This document shows positions 53,156 through 61,570 of a DNA stretch of 64,000 nt, piece after piece; the first letter of the stretch is position 1, and every line of letters starts with the position of its first letter. Source of the stretch: Candidatus Cloacimonetes bacterium 4572_55. Its GTDB lineage: Bacteria > 4572-55. A program made the position numbers and the translations under genes. The DNA lies in contig NBMB01000029.1 in NCBI GenBank assembly GCA_002084765.1, positions 36,324 through 100,323 of the forward strand, in the 5' to 3' direction. The notes under the pieces were generated by a model. The model saw nothing but the letters and a program-made list of their open reading frames with translations, was not told where the DNA came from and did no database searches.

Positions 53156-55627
53156 CTATATCCCCAAGGAAATTCCCGATCGAGGAGGGCTTAGCGGCGA
53201 ATCTTTCCGTGGTCGAGAGAGTGCTGGCTTGGGAGGAGTTTCGGGATCCGGCTCATGTTTTGGTTCGGTTCGGAAGGAGGATGACAACTGACGTAATTCT
53301 TCCGCTTGTCGGTTCAGGTTGTCAATCACAGACACGATATTTGTCACCAGGTCCTGATTTTGTTGGGAGATAGAGGCGATATTTTCTACAGCTTTCACCA
53401 CCTGTTCTCCACTTCTATTCTGTTCATTCATCGCCATGGAGACCTGTTTAGTCATGGTGTTCATCATATCGACTGCCTTCATAATCTGATCTCCTCCTCG
53501 GCTCTGCTCCTTGGTGGCGTTATTGATCTGGCGGGTCATCCGACGGATATCTTCAAATCCTTTGACCACTTGATCGGAAGCACTCGCCTGCTGATCCGTG
53601 GTATGACTGATCTCCTCCATCATTTTATTGACTGACTCAATTTCCTCCACAATCTTCTCCAAGGCTTCTCCGGCTCGACCGGCTGAAGCGACCCCTTCAT
53701 TTACCTGACGCGCGCCTTCTTCCGTCGCGTGTATCGTATTTTCCGTATCTGTCTGCACATTCTGGATCAGTTCCACGATTTTTTTTGCCGATCCTGCAGA
53801 CCGTTCAGCCAATTTTCTGACCTCCTCAGCGACCACGGCAAAGCCGCGTCCATGCTCGCCTGCTCGTGCGGCTTCGATAGCCGCGTTCAAAGCCAGTAAG
53901 TTGGTCTGATCCGCTATATCGTCGATCACTTCCACGATACTGTTGATACGTTTGCTGCTCTCCTTCAGCTCTCCGATCATCCGAATAATATCGCCCATAG
54001 TTCCGGCGATTTGCTGCATTCCTCTGACCATCAGTTTCACAATATCGCCGCCATTCTGCGCGACCTCGACTGCCGAACGGGAGGAAACGCCAGCGGTGGA
54101 GGCGTTATGCGCCACATGCTCAATCGATACGACCATATTTTCGATAATTGCTGTATTGCGATTGACAATATCGGTCAAATCATTCGTGTTGGTAGCTACG
54201 GACTGGATCGATTTGGTCATCTGCTCGATAGAGGCAGACGTCTCGCCCACATTATTTGCCAACGCTTCGGTGTTGCCCGCGACATGCTGTATCGAGCTTG
54301 CCATCTCCTCCATAGAAGCGAAAGTCTCTTCCGTCGCGCTGGACTGCTCAATCGTCCCGTGCTGAATCTGCCGACTGCTGTCGGACAGCCTATCCGTAGT
54401 TTCGGCGATTAGAATTATCGATTCCATTACCTGCCGGATAACGACCCTCAGACTATCGGTCATTTTCTGAATCGCTGTGAGAAGTTGACCGGCCTCATCC
54501 TCTCCCACCTTTTCCGTCACTTTAACTGCCAGATCGCCCTCTGATATCTGTTTAGCGACCTCCGCCGCGTCTTTGATCGGCTTGGCAATGTTGTTGGATA
54601 GCGATATTATCAAAGCGATCAAAAAGAAGAGGGCGAGGAAAGAGATGCCCGCGACAAAAGAGAGTATTTTTTTGACGGGATCGAGTATTTCTGAGATCGG
54701 CGCGATAACGACCAATCCCCAGGGGGTCTCGCTATACCCGACTTGTATCGGGATGGTCACCGCGTAGACCTTCTCACCAGTCACGTCGGATATGCCTTCT
54801 ATCCTGACCACCTCGCCTTCCCGCGCTTGTTTCTGCGACCTGGAGATAATCGATTGCTCGGGAAGCGCAGTTATGTCCTGGCCGATCAGTCTTGAATCGG
54901 GATGCGTCACCACCGAGCCATCGTAGGAGATAACAAAAGCATAGCCCGAATTAAACAGCCGAAATTCTTTTGCTATATCGTTCAAATTGCTAAGTGCTAT
55001 ATCCACTGTGGTGACGCCGACAAAATTGTCCTGATTTTTGATCACGCCGCTGACGGTTGTCATCAACACGTCCTCTCCCGCGATTGGATAGAGATAAGGC
55101 TCCACAATCGCCTCAAGTCCGCTCAATTTTGGTTGAAAATACCACCGGCTTAGCTGCGGATTGTCATAGTCAACCAGAGGATTCAGCCGTAACTCGTCGT
55201 TCAAAACGCTCCAATAGGGAATAAATCGTCCGGTTTCATCATGACCGAGCGCGTTGACGAACTGCGCGTCTCTGCCGTCAAACGCATTTGGCTCCCAGGC
55301 GGTGCACATACCGATAAAGTTTTCATTATTGATCAACACATTTTTGATCATTTCGTGGCAGCGATCTCGGCTCATCGACATATCGCTATTTTTTAACCCT
55401 TCAAGTGCCTGCGCCAATGTTCGAGCCGCGTGCATAGCCACTTCCAGTTCCGCGTCAATCTGATTGGCAAAACGGAACGCGCTTTGCTCCACCTCTTGAT
55501 ATGCCGCTTCCCTTGCCATATTGGTCGCGCGTATCGATACGACAGTGAAAATTGTAATAAAGGTAATTATCACAGCACTGGAAATCGGCAACAAAATTCT
55601 ATTTCTTAAATTGGCATTTTGGAACAT
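53156..55627 (-). CDS. methyl-accepting chemotaxis protein with dCache sensor
   Basis: About 823 residues from ATG 55625-55627 (GAGGGG seven bases before; a TTG 36 bases upstream is unlikely). Transmembrane helix 1 (about 10-32), a large periplasmic double-Cache domain ('NALGHDETGRFIPYWSVL', 'RWYFQPKLSGLEAIVEPY', 'YAFVISYDGSVVTHPDS'), helix 2 near 325, HAMP ('KPIKDAAEVAKQISEGDLAV'), and a long signalling domain whose tip contains 'AIEAARAGEHGRGFAVVAEE'. It detects small molecules, often amino acids for dCache, and signals to CheA; no che genes are in the window. The helical-repeat gene follows 10 bp downstream. Confidence 0.94.
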   Translation of the reverse strand: MFQNANLRNRILLPISSAVIITFITIFTVVSIRATNMAREAAYQEVEQSAFRFANQIDAELEVAMHAARTLAQALEGLKNSDMSMSRDRCHEMIKNVLINNENFIGMCTAWEPNAFDGRDAQFVNALGHDETGRFIPYWSVLNDELRLNPLVDYDNPQLSRWYFQPKLSGLEAIVEPYLYPIAGEDVLMTTVSGVIKNQDNFVGVTTVDIALSNLNDIAKEFRLFNSGYAFVISYDGSVVTHPDSRLIGQDITALPEQSIISRSQKQAREGEVVRIEGISDVTGEKVYAVTIPIQVGYSETPWGLVVIAPISEILDPVKKILSFVAGISFLALFFLIALIISLSNNIAKPIKDAAEVAKQISEGDLAVKVTEKVGEDEAGQLLTAIQKMTDSLRVVIRQVMESIILIAETTDRLSDSSRQIQHGTIEQSSATEETFASMEEMASSIQHVAGNTEALANNVGETSASIEQMTKSIQSVATNTNDLTDIVNRNTAIIENMVVSIEHVAHNASTAGVSSRSAVEVAQNGGDIVKLMVRGMQQIAGTMGDIIRMIGELKESSKRINSIVEVIDDIADQTNLLALNAAIEAARAGEHGRGFAVVAEEVRKLAERSAGSAKKIVELIQNVQTDTENTIHATEEGARQVNEGVASAGRAGEALEKIVEEIESVNKMMEEISHTTDQQASASDQVVKGFEDIRRMTRQINNATKEQSRGGDQIMKAVDMMNTMTKQVSMAMNEQNRSGEQVVKAVENIASISQQNQDLVTNIVSVIDNLNRQAEELRQLSSSFRTEPKHEPDPETPPKPALSRPRKDSPLSPPRSGISLGI

Positions 55628-55731
55628 GACGATACCCCTCTTAGTCTGAAATGTATCTGTCAAATAAGTGAATTTCCGCGCCTATAGCCCGGATTATCCA
55701 TTATCGTAGAAAGCGCACAGAGGTTTAAAAT

Positions 55732-56445
55732 TTAACGGGTTATATTATTTGCCATGTCTTCAAGTTCGCGAAATCCATTAATTTCATTTGACAAAAGGTC
55801 TTTCTCAAAAGACCCTTTGTCTACTAACAAAAGAACATTCCAACCGACTTTTTTCGCGCCTTCAAAGTCATGTATGCGGCTGTCGCCGATATGCAAAAAA
55901 CAATGGGATGGGAGGTCGAACTGCTTTTCCACATAGCGAAATATCTTCGCGTTCGGTTTTTCGACTCCGATCTCCGAGGATATGAAAATTTTGTCAAATA
56001 ATTCAGTTATATTCATTTCAGTAAGAATGCAGCGAAGGCGTTTATCCCAATTGGATAATATAGCCGTTTTCATTCCCAGCCTTTTCATGGTCTGGATAGC
56101 AGAGAGTGCATGATCGGCAATCCGCCAGCACCGCGCTTCAGAAAAAGTGCCCCACATCTCTTGATACAGCGCGTCAAAATCATTGGCTTGCAGATTCAAC
56201 AGATCGAGTATCTCCTTCACCGTATCTCGCCACCACTCCCATTCAGAATTTTCCGATATATTCTGTCTCGGCGCGCGCTGCCGCTTTTGATAAATCGAAA
56301 GAAACGCGCTCTTGATCTCCGATAGATCCGCTATCAACCCATGATCTCGCATCACTTGTCCGTAGATATGCGCCACGGAGGGATAGGGTTGCAACAGCGT
56401 GCCTCCAGCGTCGAACGTCACAGCTCGAATTTTTGAGAAATCCAT
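55732..56445 (-). CDS. HAD-superfamily hydrolase
   Basis: 237 residues. The four HAD motifs are visible: 'RAVTFDAGGTLLQPYPS' (the second catalytic Asp is replaced by Gly in DxG, but the first nucleophile Asp is present), 'KTAILSNWDKR', Lys in 'GVEKPNAKIFRYVEKQFD', and 'FLHIGDSRIHDFEGAKKVGW'. The cap type resembles the HDHD3/phosphoglycolate phosphatase-like group. Substrate unknown, some small phosphate ester. AGAGGATT precedes the ATG. Immediately upstream is a short piece that looks like the end of a histidine kinase. Confidence 0.85.
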   Translation of the reverse strand: MDFSKIRAVTFDAGGTLLQPYPSVAHIYGQVMRDHGLIADLSEIKSAFLSIYQKRQRAPRQNISENSEWEWWRDTVKEILDLLNLQANDFDALYQEMWGTFSEARCWRIADHALSAIQTMKRLGMKTAILSNWDKRLRCILTEMNITELFDKIFISSEIGVEKPNAKIFRYVEKQFDLPSHCFLHIGDSRIHDFEGAKKVGWNVLLLVDKGSFEKDLLSNEINGFRELEDMANNITR

Positions 56446-56460
56446 AATCCTCTACTTTTT

Positions 56461-56568
56461 TCAACAAACGTCGTTTATCGACTGCTTGGTCGGTAATTTA
56501 ATAGTGAGCTCTGCGCCTTTTCCCGGCTCGATCTCTGGCGAAAGTCTCCACCTTTTCAATATCTTGAC
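56461..56568 (-). pseudogene. remnant of a histidine kinase C-terminus
   Basis: An open frame of about 35 codons without a plausible start reads 'RLSPEIEPGKGAELTIKLP', closely resembling the last strand of kinase ATPase domains (SxPGKGTxFTIxLP). Nothing else of the kinase is seen upstream to 56701. It ends 16 bp before the HAD hydrolase start. Too short to be sure. Confidence 0.35.
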
Positions 56569-56701
56569 GATTCATAGAGCGACAATGATGGTGCATATTC
56601 CCGCCGATCCAATGCATTCCGGATAATTAGGTTAAAAAGTTTTAGGAGATCTTTGGGGTTTAAGTTGGGTTTGATTTATTAAGCGGAGTTAGAAAAAAAA
56701 T

Positions 56702-57418
56702 TCAAATTTTTGATTTTGGAAAAAAGAACCACTCCTCAGGAATTTGATACGCATCAATCAATCGGTGGGGATAAGAGAGTTTCCCCAAACTTTGGATTCG
56801 ATGCGAATCGCTTCCGACCGAAAATCGGGCATTCTTTGAGACCGCGATCTCCACAAACTTTGGCAACGGCGTCATGGATCGGGCGTTTATCTCAAAAGCC
56901 ACGCCGTGCGCTATGCCGACATCGACCAACTGCTCGAGCCGTTTCTCACTCCATACCGTCTCCGGTCGAATCCACCAGGCGCGTGGGATTAAAGTCGGAT
57001 GAGCCAATATATCAAAGGAATAGAGTCCCAAAAAACGATCGACGTGGTCAATCATGCGACCGATTATTGTGTCAATATTTCGACAGACAAAATCCGGATG
57101 AAAAAGTGATTGCCCATCAACCTGGTGCAGGGCGGCGATAGTATAATCGAATCTGTCCAATAGGTCGGTGGAAACATGAAGTCTTGGTTCTATGCTGACC
57201 TCAATGCCGGTGTACACTGACAAGGATCTGATCCGGTCATAGTAGCCAGCGACCTCTCGGTCATTTTTCAGATACATCTCGGTATCTAAATGATCGGAAA
57301 TCCCCAACCAAATGCCGAGTTCCACCGCACGCCGCGCCATCCGTTCCGGAGAATCTCTTCCGTCTGTAATATTGGTATGACAATGCAGATCAATGGTCTT
57401 GGAAGTCGGTTTATCCAT
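56702..57418 (-). CDS. PHP-domain phosphoesterase-like protein
   Basis: About 238 residues from ATG 57416-57418, chosen because 'TIDLHCHTNITDG' then falls near residue 8 as in the family; a TTG at 57457 is also open and neither has a strong ribosome binding site. PHP metal motifs in order: 'DLHCHTNITDGRDSP', 'LGISDHLDTEMYL', 'FDILAHPTLIPRAWW' and 'FSVGSDSHRIQSLGKL'. It is of the small stand-alone type, as in histidinol phosphatases and nucleases; the substrate is unknown. Confidence 0.85.
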   Translation of the reverse strand: MDKPTSKTIDLHCHTNITDGRDSPERMARRAVELGIWLGISDHLDTEMYLKNDREVAGYYDRIRSLSVYTGIEVSIEPRLHVSTDLLDRFDYTIAALHQVDGQSLFHPDFVCRNIDTIIGRMIDHVDRFLGLYSFDILAHPTLIPRAWWIRPETVWSEKRLEQLVDVGIAHGVAFEINARSMTPLPKFVEIAVSKNARFSVGSDSHRIQSLGKLSYPHRLIDAYQIPEEWFFFPKSKI

Positions 57419-57541
57419 TGGTTCTATTATGGTGTCTCTATTATGGAAAAATTGCAAAATAGGAGAATCAAGCCGATTTTTATCACCTTCAAAAAGGCGG
57501 ATGCGCCATCAATCATGGAGATTTCAGGACAATCTGCATGA

Positions 57542-58564
57542 TCATTTCCAATACTTACGTCTCGGCAAACGTCCCAAATCAATCGTTAACACCTTTTCTT
57601 GATTATTCCTTATCAACGTCAACTCAATCGGCGTGTTGGGTTGCTGGGAAAGAATAAATTGCCGAAACTCTCGGATATTTCGAATTTTGACACCGCTATA
57701 CGCGACGATCAAATCTTTTGGGAGAATGCCAGCTTCTTGAGCCGGACCAGATGACTGAACCACCATCACGCCGCCAAGATCGGGATTAAGATGAAATCGT
57801 TCGGTTACGCCTGGGGTCAATTCCAAGATACTGACGCCGAGCCATCCTCGCTCAATTGAACCCGTCTCGATAAATTGATCTAATTTGATCCTCAGGTCGT
57901 TAATGGGGGAGATAAAGCCGACGTCATAATTTTTAGCTATCGTTGGCGACGTCGAGATCGCCTCTGTGACGCCGTCTTCAAGACCTGCGACAACAATACC
58001 TACCAACTCGCCTGATTTATTGAATACCGGCGCGCCGCTGTCTCCGGGCCGAACCGTCATGCTGATCTGAATCAACTGCTGCATACCAATATTCCGATTC
58101 GGATTGCTGACAAACCCAGTTGTCGGGGTGAATGACAATCCGTTGGGAGTTCCGACAGAAAGCAACCAGGAGCCCGCCTTCAGTTTGTTGGAATTTCCTA
58201 AGACAGGCGCAACGCATTTCTGATCAATTTTGAGCAAACAAACGCCGGTCAGGTCGTCATGTCCGACAACCCGCGCCCTGCGCCAAAGCTCATCTGTGAA
58301 CATGGCAAGTGCTTGCTTGGCATTACCGATTATTTCTGAACTGGTGAGGAGGTATCCGTCTTCTCGGATGACAACGCCGCTACCGATGCTACGTTGTTGC
58401 AAAGTATCTGATAGATGATTGCATTGCACGGTCACTACAGTAGGCAACGTTTTGTCCAACAATGAAATCAGTTCACCTTCAAGGACGGTGATCTGCGCGG
58501 AAAAAAGAGAGAAGGGTGCTGATGCAAAAAAAAAGGATAATATGAAGAGAGTCCGTTTATTCAT
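57542..58564 (-). CDS. HtrA/DegP-like protein with PDZ, probable pseudo-protease
   Basis: About 340 residues from ATG 58562-58564. Signal peptide (about 3-22), trypsin-like domain, then one PDZ domain ('GWLGVSILELTPGVTERF', 'QEAGILPKDLIVAYSGVKI'). The serine is kept in 'VRPGDSGAPVFNKSG' (residue 176), but the position of the catalytic His (TNNHVV in DegP) reads 'LLTSSEIIG' with Glu (77), and the Asp position (DLALLK) reads 'DLTGVCLLKID' with Gly (107). The triad is therefore broken, so it should not cut peptides. In the operon sigma - anti-sigma - HtrA it occupies the usual place of the stress protease; a sensing or chaperone role is inferred. Confidence 0.85.
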   Translation of the reverse strand: MNKRTLFILSFFFASAPFSLFSAQITVLEGELISLLDKTLPTVVTVQCNHLSDTLQQRSIGSGVVIREDGYLLTSSEIIGNAKQALAMFTDELWRRARVVGHDDLTGVCLLKIDQKCVAPVLGNSNKLKAGSWLLSVGTPNGLSFTPTTGFVSNPNRNIGMQQLIQISMTVRPGDSGAPVFNKSGELVGIVVAGLEDGVTEAISTSPTIAKNYDVGFISPINDLRIKLDQFIETGSIERGWLGVSILELTPGVTERFHLNPDLGGVMVVQSSGPAQEAGILPKDLIVAYSGVKIRNIREFRQFILSQQPNTPIELTLIRNNQEKVLTIDLGRLPRRKYWK

Positions 58565-58588
58565 TCGTCTCAAAACTCGTCTCAAAAC
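58565..58588 (-). repeat. 12-bp duplication touching the start codon
   Basis: Two tandem copies of TCGTCTCAAAAC (coding strand GTTTTGAGACGA) directly before the ATG of the HtrA-like gene. The repeat contains the stop codon of the anti-sigma gene and the only weak ribosome binding site (GAGACG). Confidence 0.9.
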
Positions 58589-59286
58589 TGAAATTTGTTA
58601 GCATTTTGAGAGAGCGAATTTTTGCTTGTATCGCTCACCGCGTCGTAGATATCAAAGCTATCAGGATGGATCGGTCTTATGACATATTTTTCTCCATGCA
58701 CGACGTTCTCCAACGTCTCTCCTTTATTCCCTTTGATCAAGTATGGCTCGTTTGTATTAAAGTGTTTCGGCGAGATTGTGGGAAGTACGAAGGAGTTCGT
58801 CGGTGAATTCTGTACAGGATTGATCGATGGGTCGCCGGGGAAAGTCTGAGTCGGCTTTGTTCCGCCCATTATATCAGACGATACGGGCGCGACAGTTTCC
58901 GACGTCATGGAGGGCGAAGTGCTGAGCGGCATGTATCCGCGCAAGAAGAAGCCGCTAGCACCCATAATGACGCAAGCTGTGGTCATAGCTAAAATAGGAA
59001 CAAAGCTTGGCCTGGGTATCACAAGGGTAGGAACGTAAGACAGAATGCTATCCCATAGAGTCGGCTTAGACTGCTGGAGTCTCTGACGAAGTTGACGTTC
59101 AAAATCGAGTGAGGTCTCGATTTTCGGAAAGTAAACCAAAAGTTTCAATGTCTTGCGAAAGTATTGATACTCACGCTGACAATCGTGACATTGAGAAAAA
59201 TGATTTTCTACCTTTTTCTTTAAATCCTCGGTGATTGCGCCCTCGTACATATCCGATAAAAGAGCGGCTACATTGTCACATTCCAT
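58582..59286 (-). CDS. membrane anti-sigma factor with zinc-binding domain
   Basis: 234 residues. The N-terminal zinc anti-sigma domain shows the H-x3-C-x2-C motif in 'VENHFSQCHDCQREYQYF' (near residue 29). A single membrane helix follows at about 100-120 ('VPILAMTTACVIMGASGFFL') and then a periplasmic tail of about 110 residues. This is the standard design of ECF-specific anti-sigma factors that hold their sigma factor at the membrane until cut. It begins 12 bp after the sigma gene and ends inside the repeat before the HtrA-like gene, so the three form one operon. Confidence 0.88.
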   Translation of the reverse strand: MECDNVAALLSDMYEGAITEDLKKKVENHFSQCHDCQREYQYFRKTLKLLVYFPKIETSLDFERQLRQRLQQSKPTLWDSILSYVPTLVIPRPSFVPILAMTTACVIMGASGFFLRGYMPLSTSPSMTSETVAPVSSDIMGGTKPTQTFPGDPSINPVQNSPTNSFVLPTISPKHFNTNEPYLIKGNKGETLENVVHGEKYVIRPIHPDSFDIYDAVSDTSKNSLSQNANKFQF

Positions 59287-59298
59287 GCTAAACCTCCG

Positions 59299-59976
59299 TC
59301 ACTCATTAACCGATTTCTCCTCTTTTTCACTTCTTTGCTGTTTGCTCGACCTGAAGATCATCCCGACTTCATCAAAGTAAGGCTGCATGGCTTCTTTCAA
59401 AGCCGACCTCGCTCGATTGACCCGAGATTTTACGGTCCCCATCGGAATCTTCAATATCCTTGCGATCTCCTCGTAAGACAATCCCTGCAAATCTCGTAAG
59501 GTAAATATTGTTTTATACTTACGGTTCAAAGACCCGACAGCGGCAAACAACGCCTCTGTCAGTTCTTTATTCTCACTGATCTTATCAGGCCGTTGAGACT
59601 CGTCGCCAATGAGAGATAGGGGATCAAAACTGTCGTCTTCATCTCTTTTTGTCCCCTGCCCCCACGAAAAGTAGGGGCGTCTCGCTCGATTACGGAGTTC
59701 ATTTTTTGCCAGATTGGAGGCAATAGTATAAACCCATGTCGAAAAAGTCGCTCCTTCTCGAAACCGGTGCGCGTGCCGATAGACCCGAACAAACGCCTCT
59801 TGGGTCAGATCTTCGGATGCTTCCCGATCGCCGATGATCTGAAAAATGAAGTTGATCAGTCGGTTTTTGTAGCGCTTCACAAGCTCTTCAAAGGCTCGAT
59901 TGTCTCCCTGTCCGACTGACGCGATCAAATCTTCGTCAGTCAAACGGACGGAATTCACAGAATCGTTTAAAAACAT
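59299..59976 (-). CDS. ECF RNA polymerase sigma factor (RpoE-like)
   Basis: 225 residues with region 2 ('DNRAFEELVKRYKNRLINF', 'DLTQEAFVRVYRHAHRF', 'FSTWVYTIASNLAKNELRN') and region 4 ('FTLRDLQGLSYEEIARILKI', 'MGTVKSRVNRARSALKEAM'). The linker holds an acidic insertion. It directs polymerase to envelope-stress-type promoters and is followed at once by a zinc anti-sigma and an HtrA-like gene, the arrangement known from RpoE/AlgU systems. ECF sigma factors normally activate their own operon, but I could not pick its promoter in the 508-bp gap upstream. Confidence 0.93.
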   Translation of the reverse strand: MFLNDSVNSVRLTDEDLIASVGQGDNRAFEELVKRYKNRLINFIFQIIGDREASEDLTQEAFVRVYRHAHRFREGATFSTWVYTIASNLAKNELRNRARRPYFSWGQGTKRDEDDSFDPLSLIGDESQRPDKISENKELTEALFAAVGSLNRKYKTIFTLRDLQGLSYEEIARILKIPMGTVKSRVNRARSALKEAMQPYFDEVGMIFRSSKQQRSEKEEKSVNE

Positions 59977-60328
59977 AGACGGCTACACTGGAAAAAAATA
60001 TTGGTTCCTACTTAATTCATGCAAACTTCAGACGAATTTCAGCAAAAAAGAACAATCGAAAATTATAGAATTACGGTCAATATATGACAGAAACTATCCT
60101 CATATAGAAGTCCCCGAGGCGGGGTATTCCCCAGCTCGATTCTGCTCATATAGCTCATATATTTAAAGTATGGAAATAATAGCCACTTTTCGATCCATTG
60201 TCAACAAAAAATTCGTATTGTTTCATATTCCTGAACACTCTATCTGAACAAATGGACATGGGGAACACGTTTTCTAGTTGCCATAAACGCAAAATTCGTC
60301 TATCAAACGTATCGTAATTGGTTCGGGA

Positions 60329-60350
60329 TTGGGAATAATTTGGGAATAAT
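60329..60350 (+). repeat. 11-bp tandem duplication
   Basis: TTGGGAATAAT twice in tandem in the divergent region between the sigma operons. Confidence 0.9.
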
Positions 60351-60383
60351 AAAGACGTTTTGTCAGCTCACACAAAATTTTAA

Positions 60384-60410
60384 TTGACTTTGAGTTTGAT
60401 ATTTTATAGA
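60384..60410 (+). promoter_or_regulatory. possible sigma-70 promoter
   Basis: TTGACT (60384-60389) and TATAGA (60405-60410), spacing 15 bp, shorter than ideal, about 70 bp upstream of the sigma gene at 60485. Confidence 0.3.
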
Positions 60411-60444
60411 TTCAAAGACCTATGTAATTAACGATTATTTTTTT

Positions 60445-60462
60445 ACTTTTACTTTTACTTTT
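60445..60462 (+). repeat. 6-bp tandem repeat upstream of a sigma gene
   Basis: ACTTTT three times in tandem after a T run, ending 22 bp before the ATG at 60485 and just before the AGAAGAG ribosome binding site. Confidence 0.85.
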
Positions 60463-60484
60463 AGATAGAAGAGATTGCGACAAA

Positions 60485-61138
60485 ATGAATTTAAAGGAAA
60501 AATTTGAACACTTAAAAAGTAAGCTAAGTCTTGATCTTATCGCGTTGAGGGTGGTCGAATCTCAAGATTATACGCCGTTTGACACGATGGAGTTGATCCT
60601 GAAAACTCAGCGGGGGGAGTTGGGCGCATTTGAAGAACTGGTTCGGCGATATGAAAAAATGGTTTACAGTTTGGCATTTCAAATGTTGAACAACCACGAC
60701 GATGCTGACGATGTGCTTCAAGACGCTTTTGTAAAAGTTTATAAATCATTGATAAACCTTAAGAATCCCTCTGCGTTTCTCACTTGGCTGCATCGAATTG
60801 TGGTCAATCTGAGTATTGATTTTGCAAGGAAAAAAAATCGATGGGTGGAGCTACACGAACAAGCTGAGGAATTAGACGACGATATGCCACTGATCTCTTT
60901 ATGGCCTACCAATCCGGAACTGATATACAAAAATAGAAAATTAATGGAATTGGTTCAGGAGGCGGTTATGGAGTTACCCCCGCGACAGCGGGCAGTTATC
61001 ATTCTCCATGAAGTGAAGGGATACAGCAAAAAAGAGATCGGGAGAATATTGAAATGTCCGCAAGGTACGGTTCGATCTAATTTGCATTATGCCAGGGAAA
61101 AGTTGAAAAAGCGGCTTGAGAAACATATCAATCTATAA
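60485..61138 (+). CDS. second ECF RNA polymerase sigma factor
   Basis: 217 residues. Region 2: 'LGAFEELVRRYEKMVYSLA', 'DDADDVLQDAFVKVYKSL', 'FLTWLHRIVVNLSIDFARK'. Region 4: 'LPPRQRAVIILHEVKGYSKK' and 'GTVRSNLHYAREKLKKRL'. An N-terminal extension of about 30 residues precedes region 2. Different in detail from the sigma at 59299-59976, so it likely has a separate regulon. It is followed after 33 bp by a gene with a zinc anti-sigma-like domain. The two sigma operons are divergent and share their regulatory region. Confidence 0.93.
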   Translation: MNLKEKFEHLKSKLSLDLIALRVVESQDYTPFDTMELILKTQRGELGAFEELVRRYEKMVYSLAFQMLNNHDDADDVLQDAFVKVYKSLINLKNPSAFLTWLHRIVVNLSIDFARKKNRWVELHEQAEELDDDMPLISLWPTNPELIYKNRKLMELVQEAVMELPPRQRAVIILHEVKGYSKKEIGRILKCPQGTVRSNLHYAREKLKKRLEKHINL

Positions 61139-61171
61139 TATAATTTTGTTACCTAAAAATAGGCGGTTGCC

Positions 61172-61489
61172 ATGTTAGATTGTGACGTAGTGAAAGCCCA
61201 ATTGCAAGATTTCTTTGATAATGAGATTTCTAATATCGATAAAAAAGAAATTACAAAACATTTCCGGCGATGTAAATCATGTTATGAACATGCCTACTTG
61301 CTTTATTCCACCTTGACTCTGCTAAAAAATTTGCCGGGATCCTATCCAAATAATATCGGGAAAGATGGTATCGGACAGAGTAATATTTGGCCAGATAAAG
61401 AATATTGGGAACTTGCCACCAAAAATGTCCTGAGAAAAATTCCGAAAAAAAAAGGCGCGCCCTATTGTAGGTCTTGCACGTCGATATAA
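61172..61489 (+). CDS. soluble zinc anti-sigma-like protein, possibly truncated
   Basis: 105 residues. 'EITKHFRRCKSCYEHAYLL' carries the H-x3-C-x2-C zinc motif of anti-sigma domains, near residue 30. Unlike the protein at 58582-59286 there is no membrane helix, so it should act in the cytosol. The end ('KKKGAPYCRSCTSI') follows a run of nine A and adds two more Cys, which could reflect a frameshift that cut off a longer C-terminal part. It probably binds the sigma factor encoded just upstream. Confidence 0.75.
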   Translation: MLDCDVVKAQLQDFFDNEISNIDKKEITKHFRRCKSCYEHAYLLYSTLTLLKNLPGSYPNNIGKDGIGQSNIWPDKEYWELATKNVLRKIPKKKGAPYCRSCTSI

Positions 61490-61570
61490 ATTCGTCGGGG
61501 GTTATTTTGCTGTAACTCCCGACGCCCAGTTATCATACCATCCTCTCCATTTCGTCCCCATCTCAAAGTT

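Larger units (their letters stand above)
59977..60484. other. 508-bp divergent region between two ECF sigma genes
   Basis: It must contain promoters for both sigma operons. I see a small palindrome CCCCGAGGCGGGG (about 60113-60125), two tandem repeats (60329-60350 and 60445-60462) and one promoter-like pair toward the right-hand gene. No coding frame or known RNA recognised. Confidence 0.5.

Noticed and set aside
60100..60170. Small RNA or terminator at the CCCCGAGGCGGGG palindrome
   Set aside because: Stem of five with a three-base loop and no T run; too little to call.
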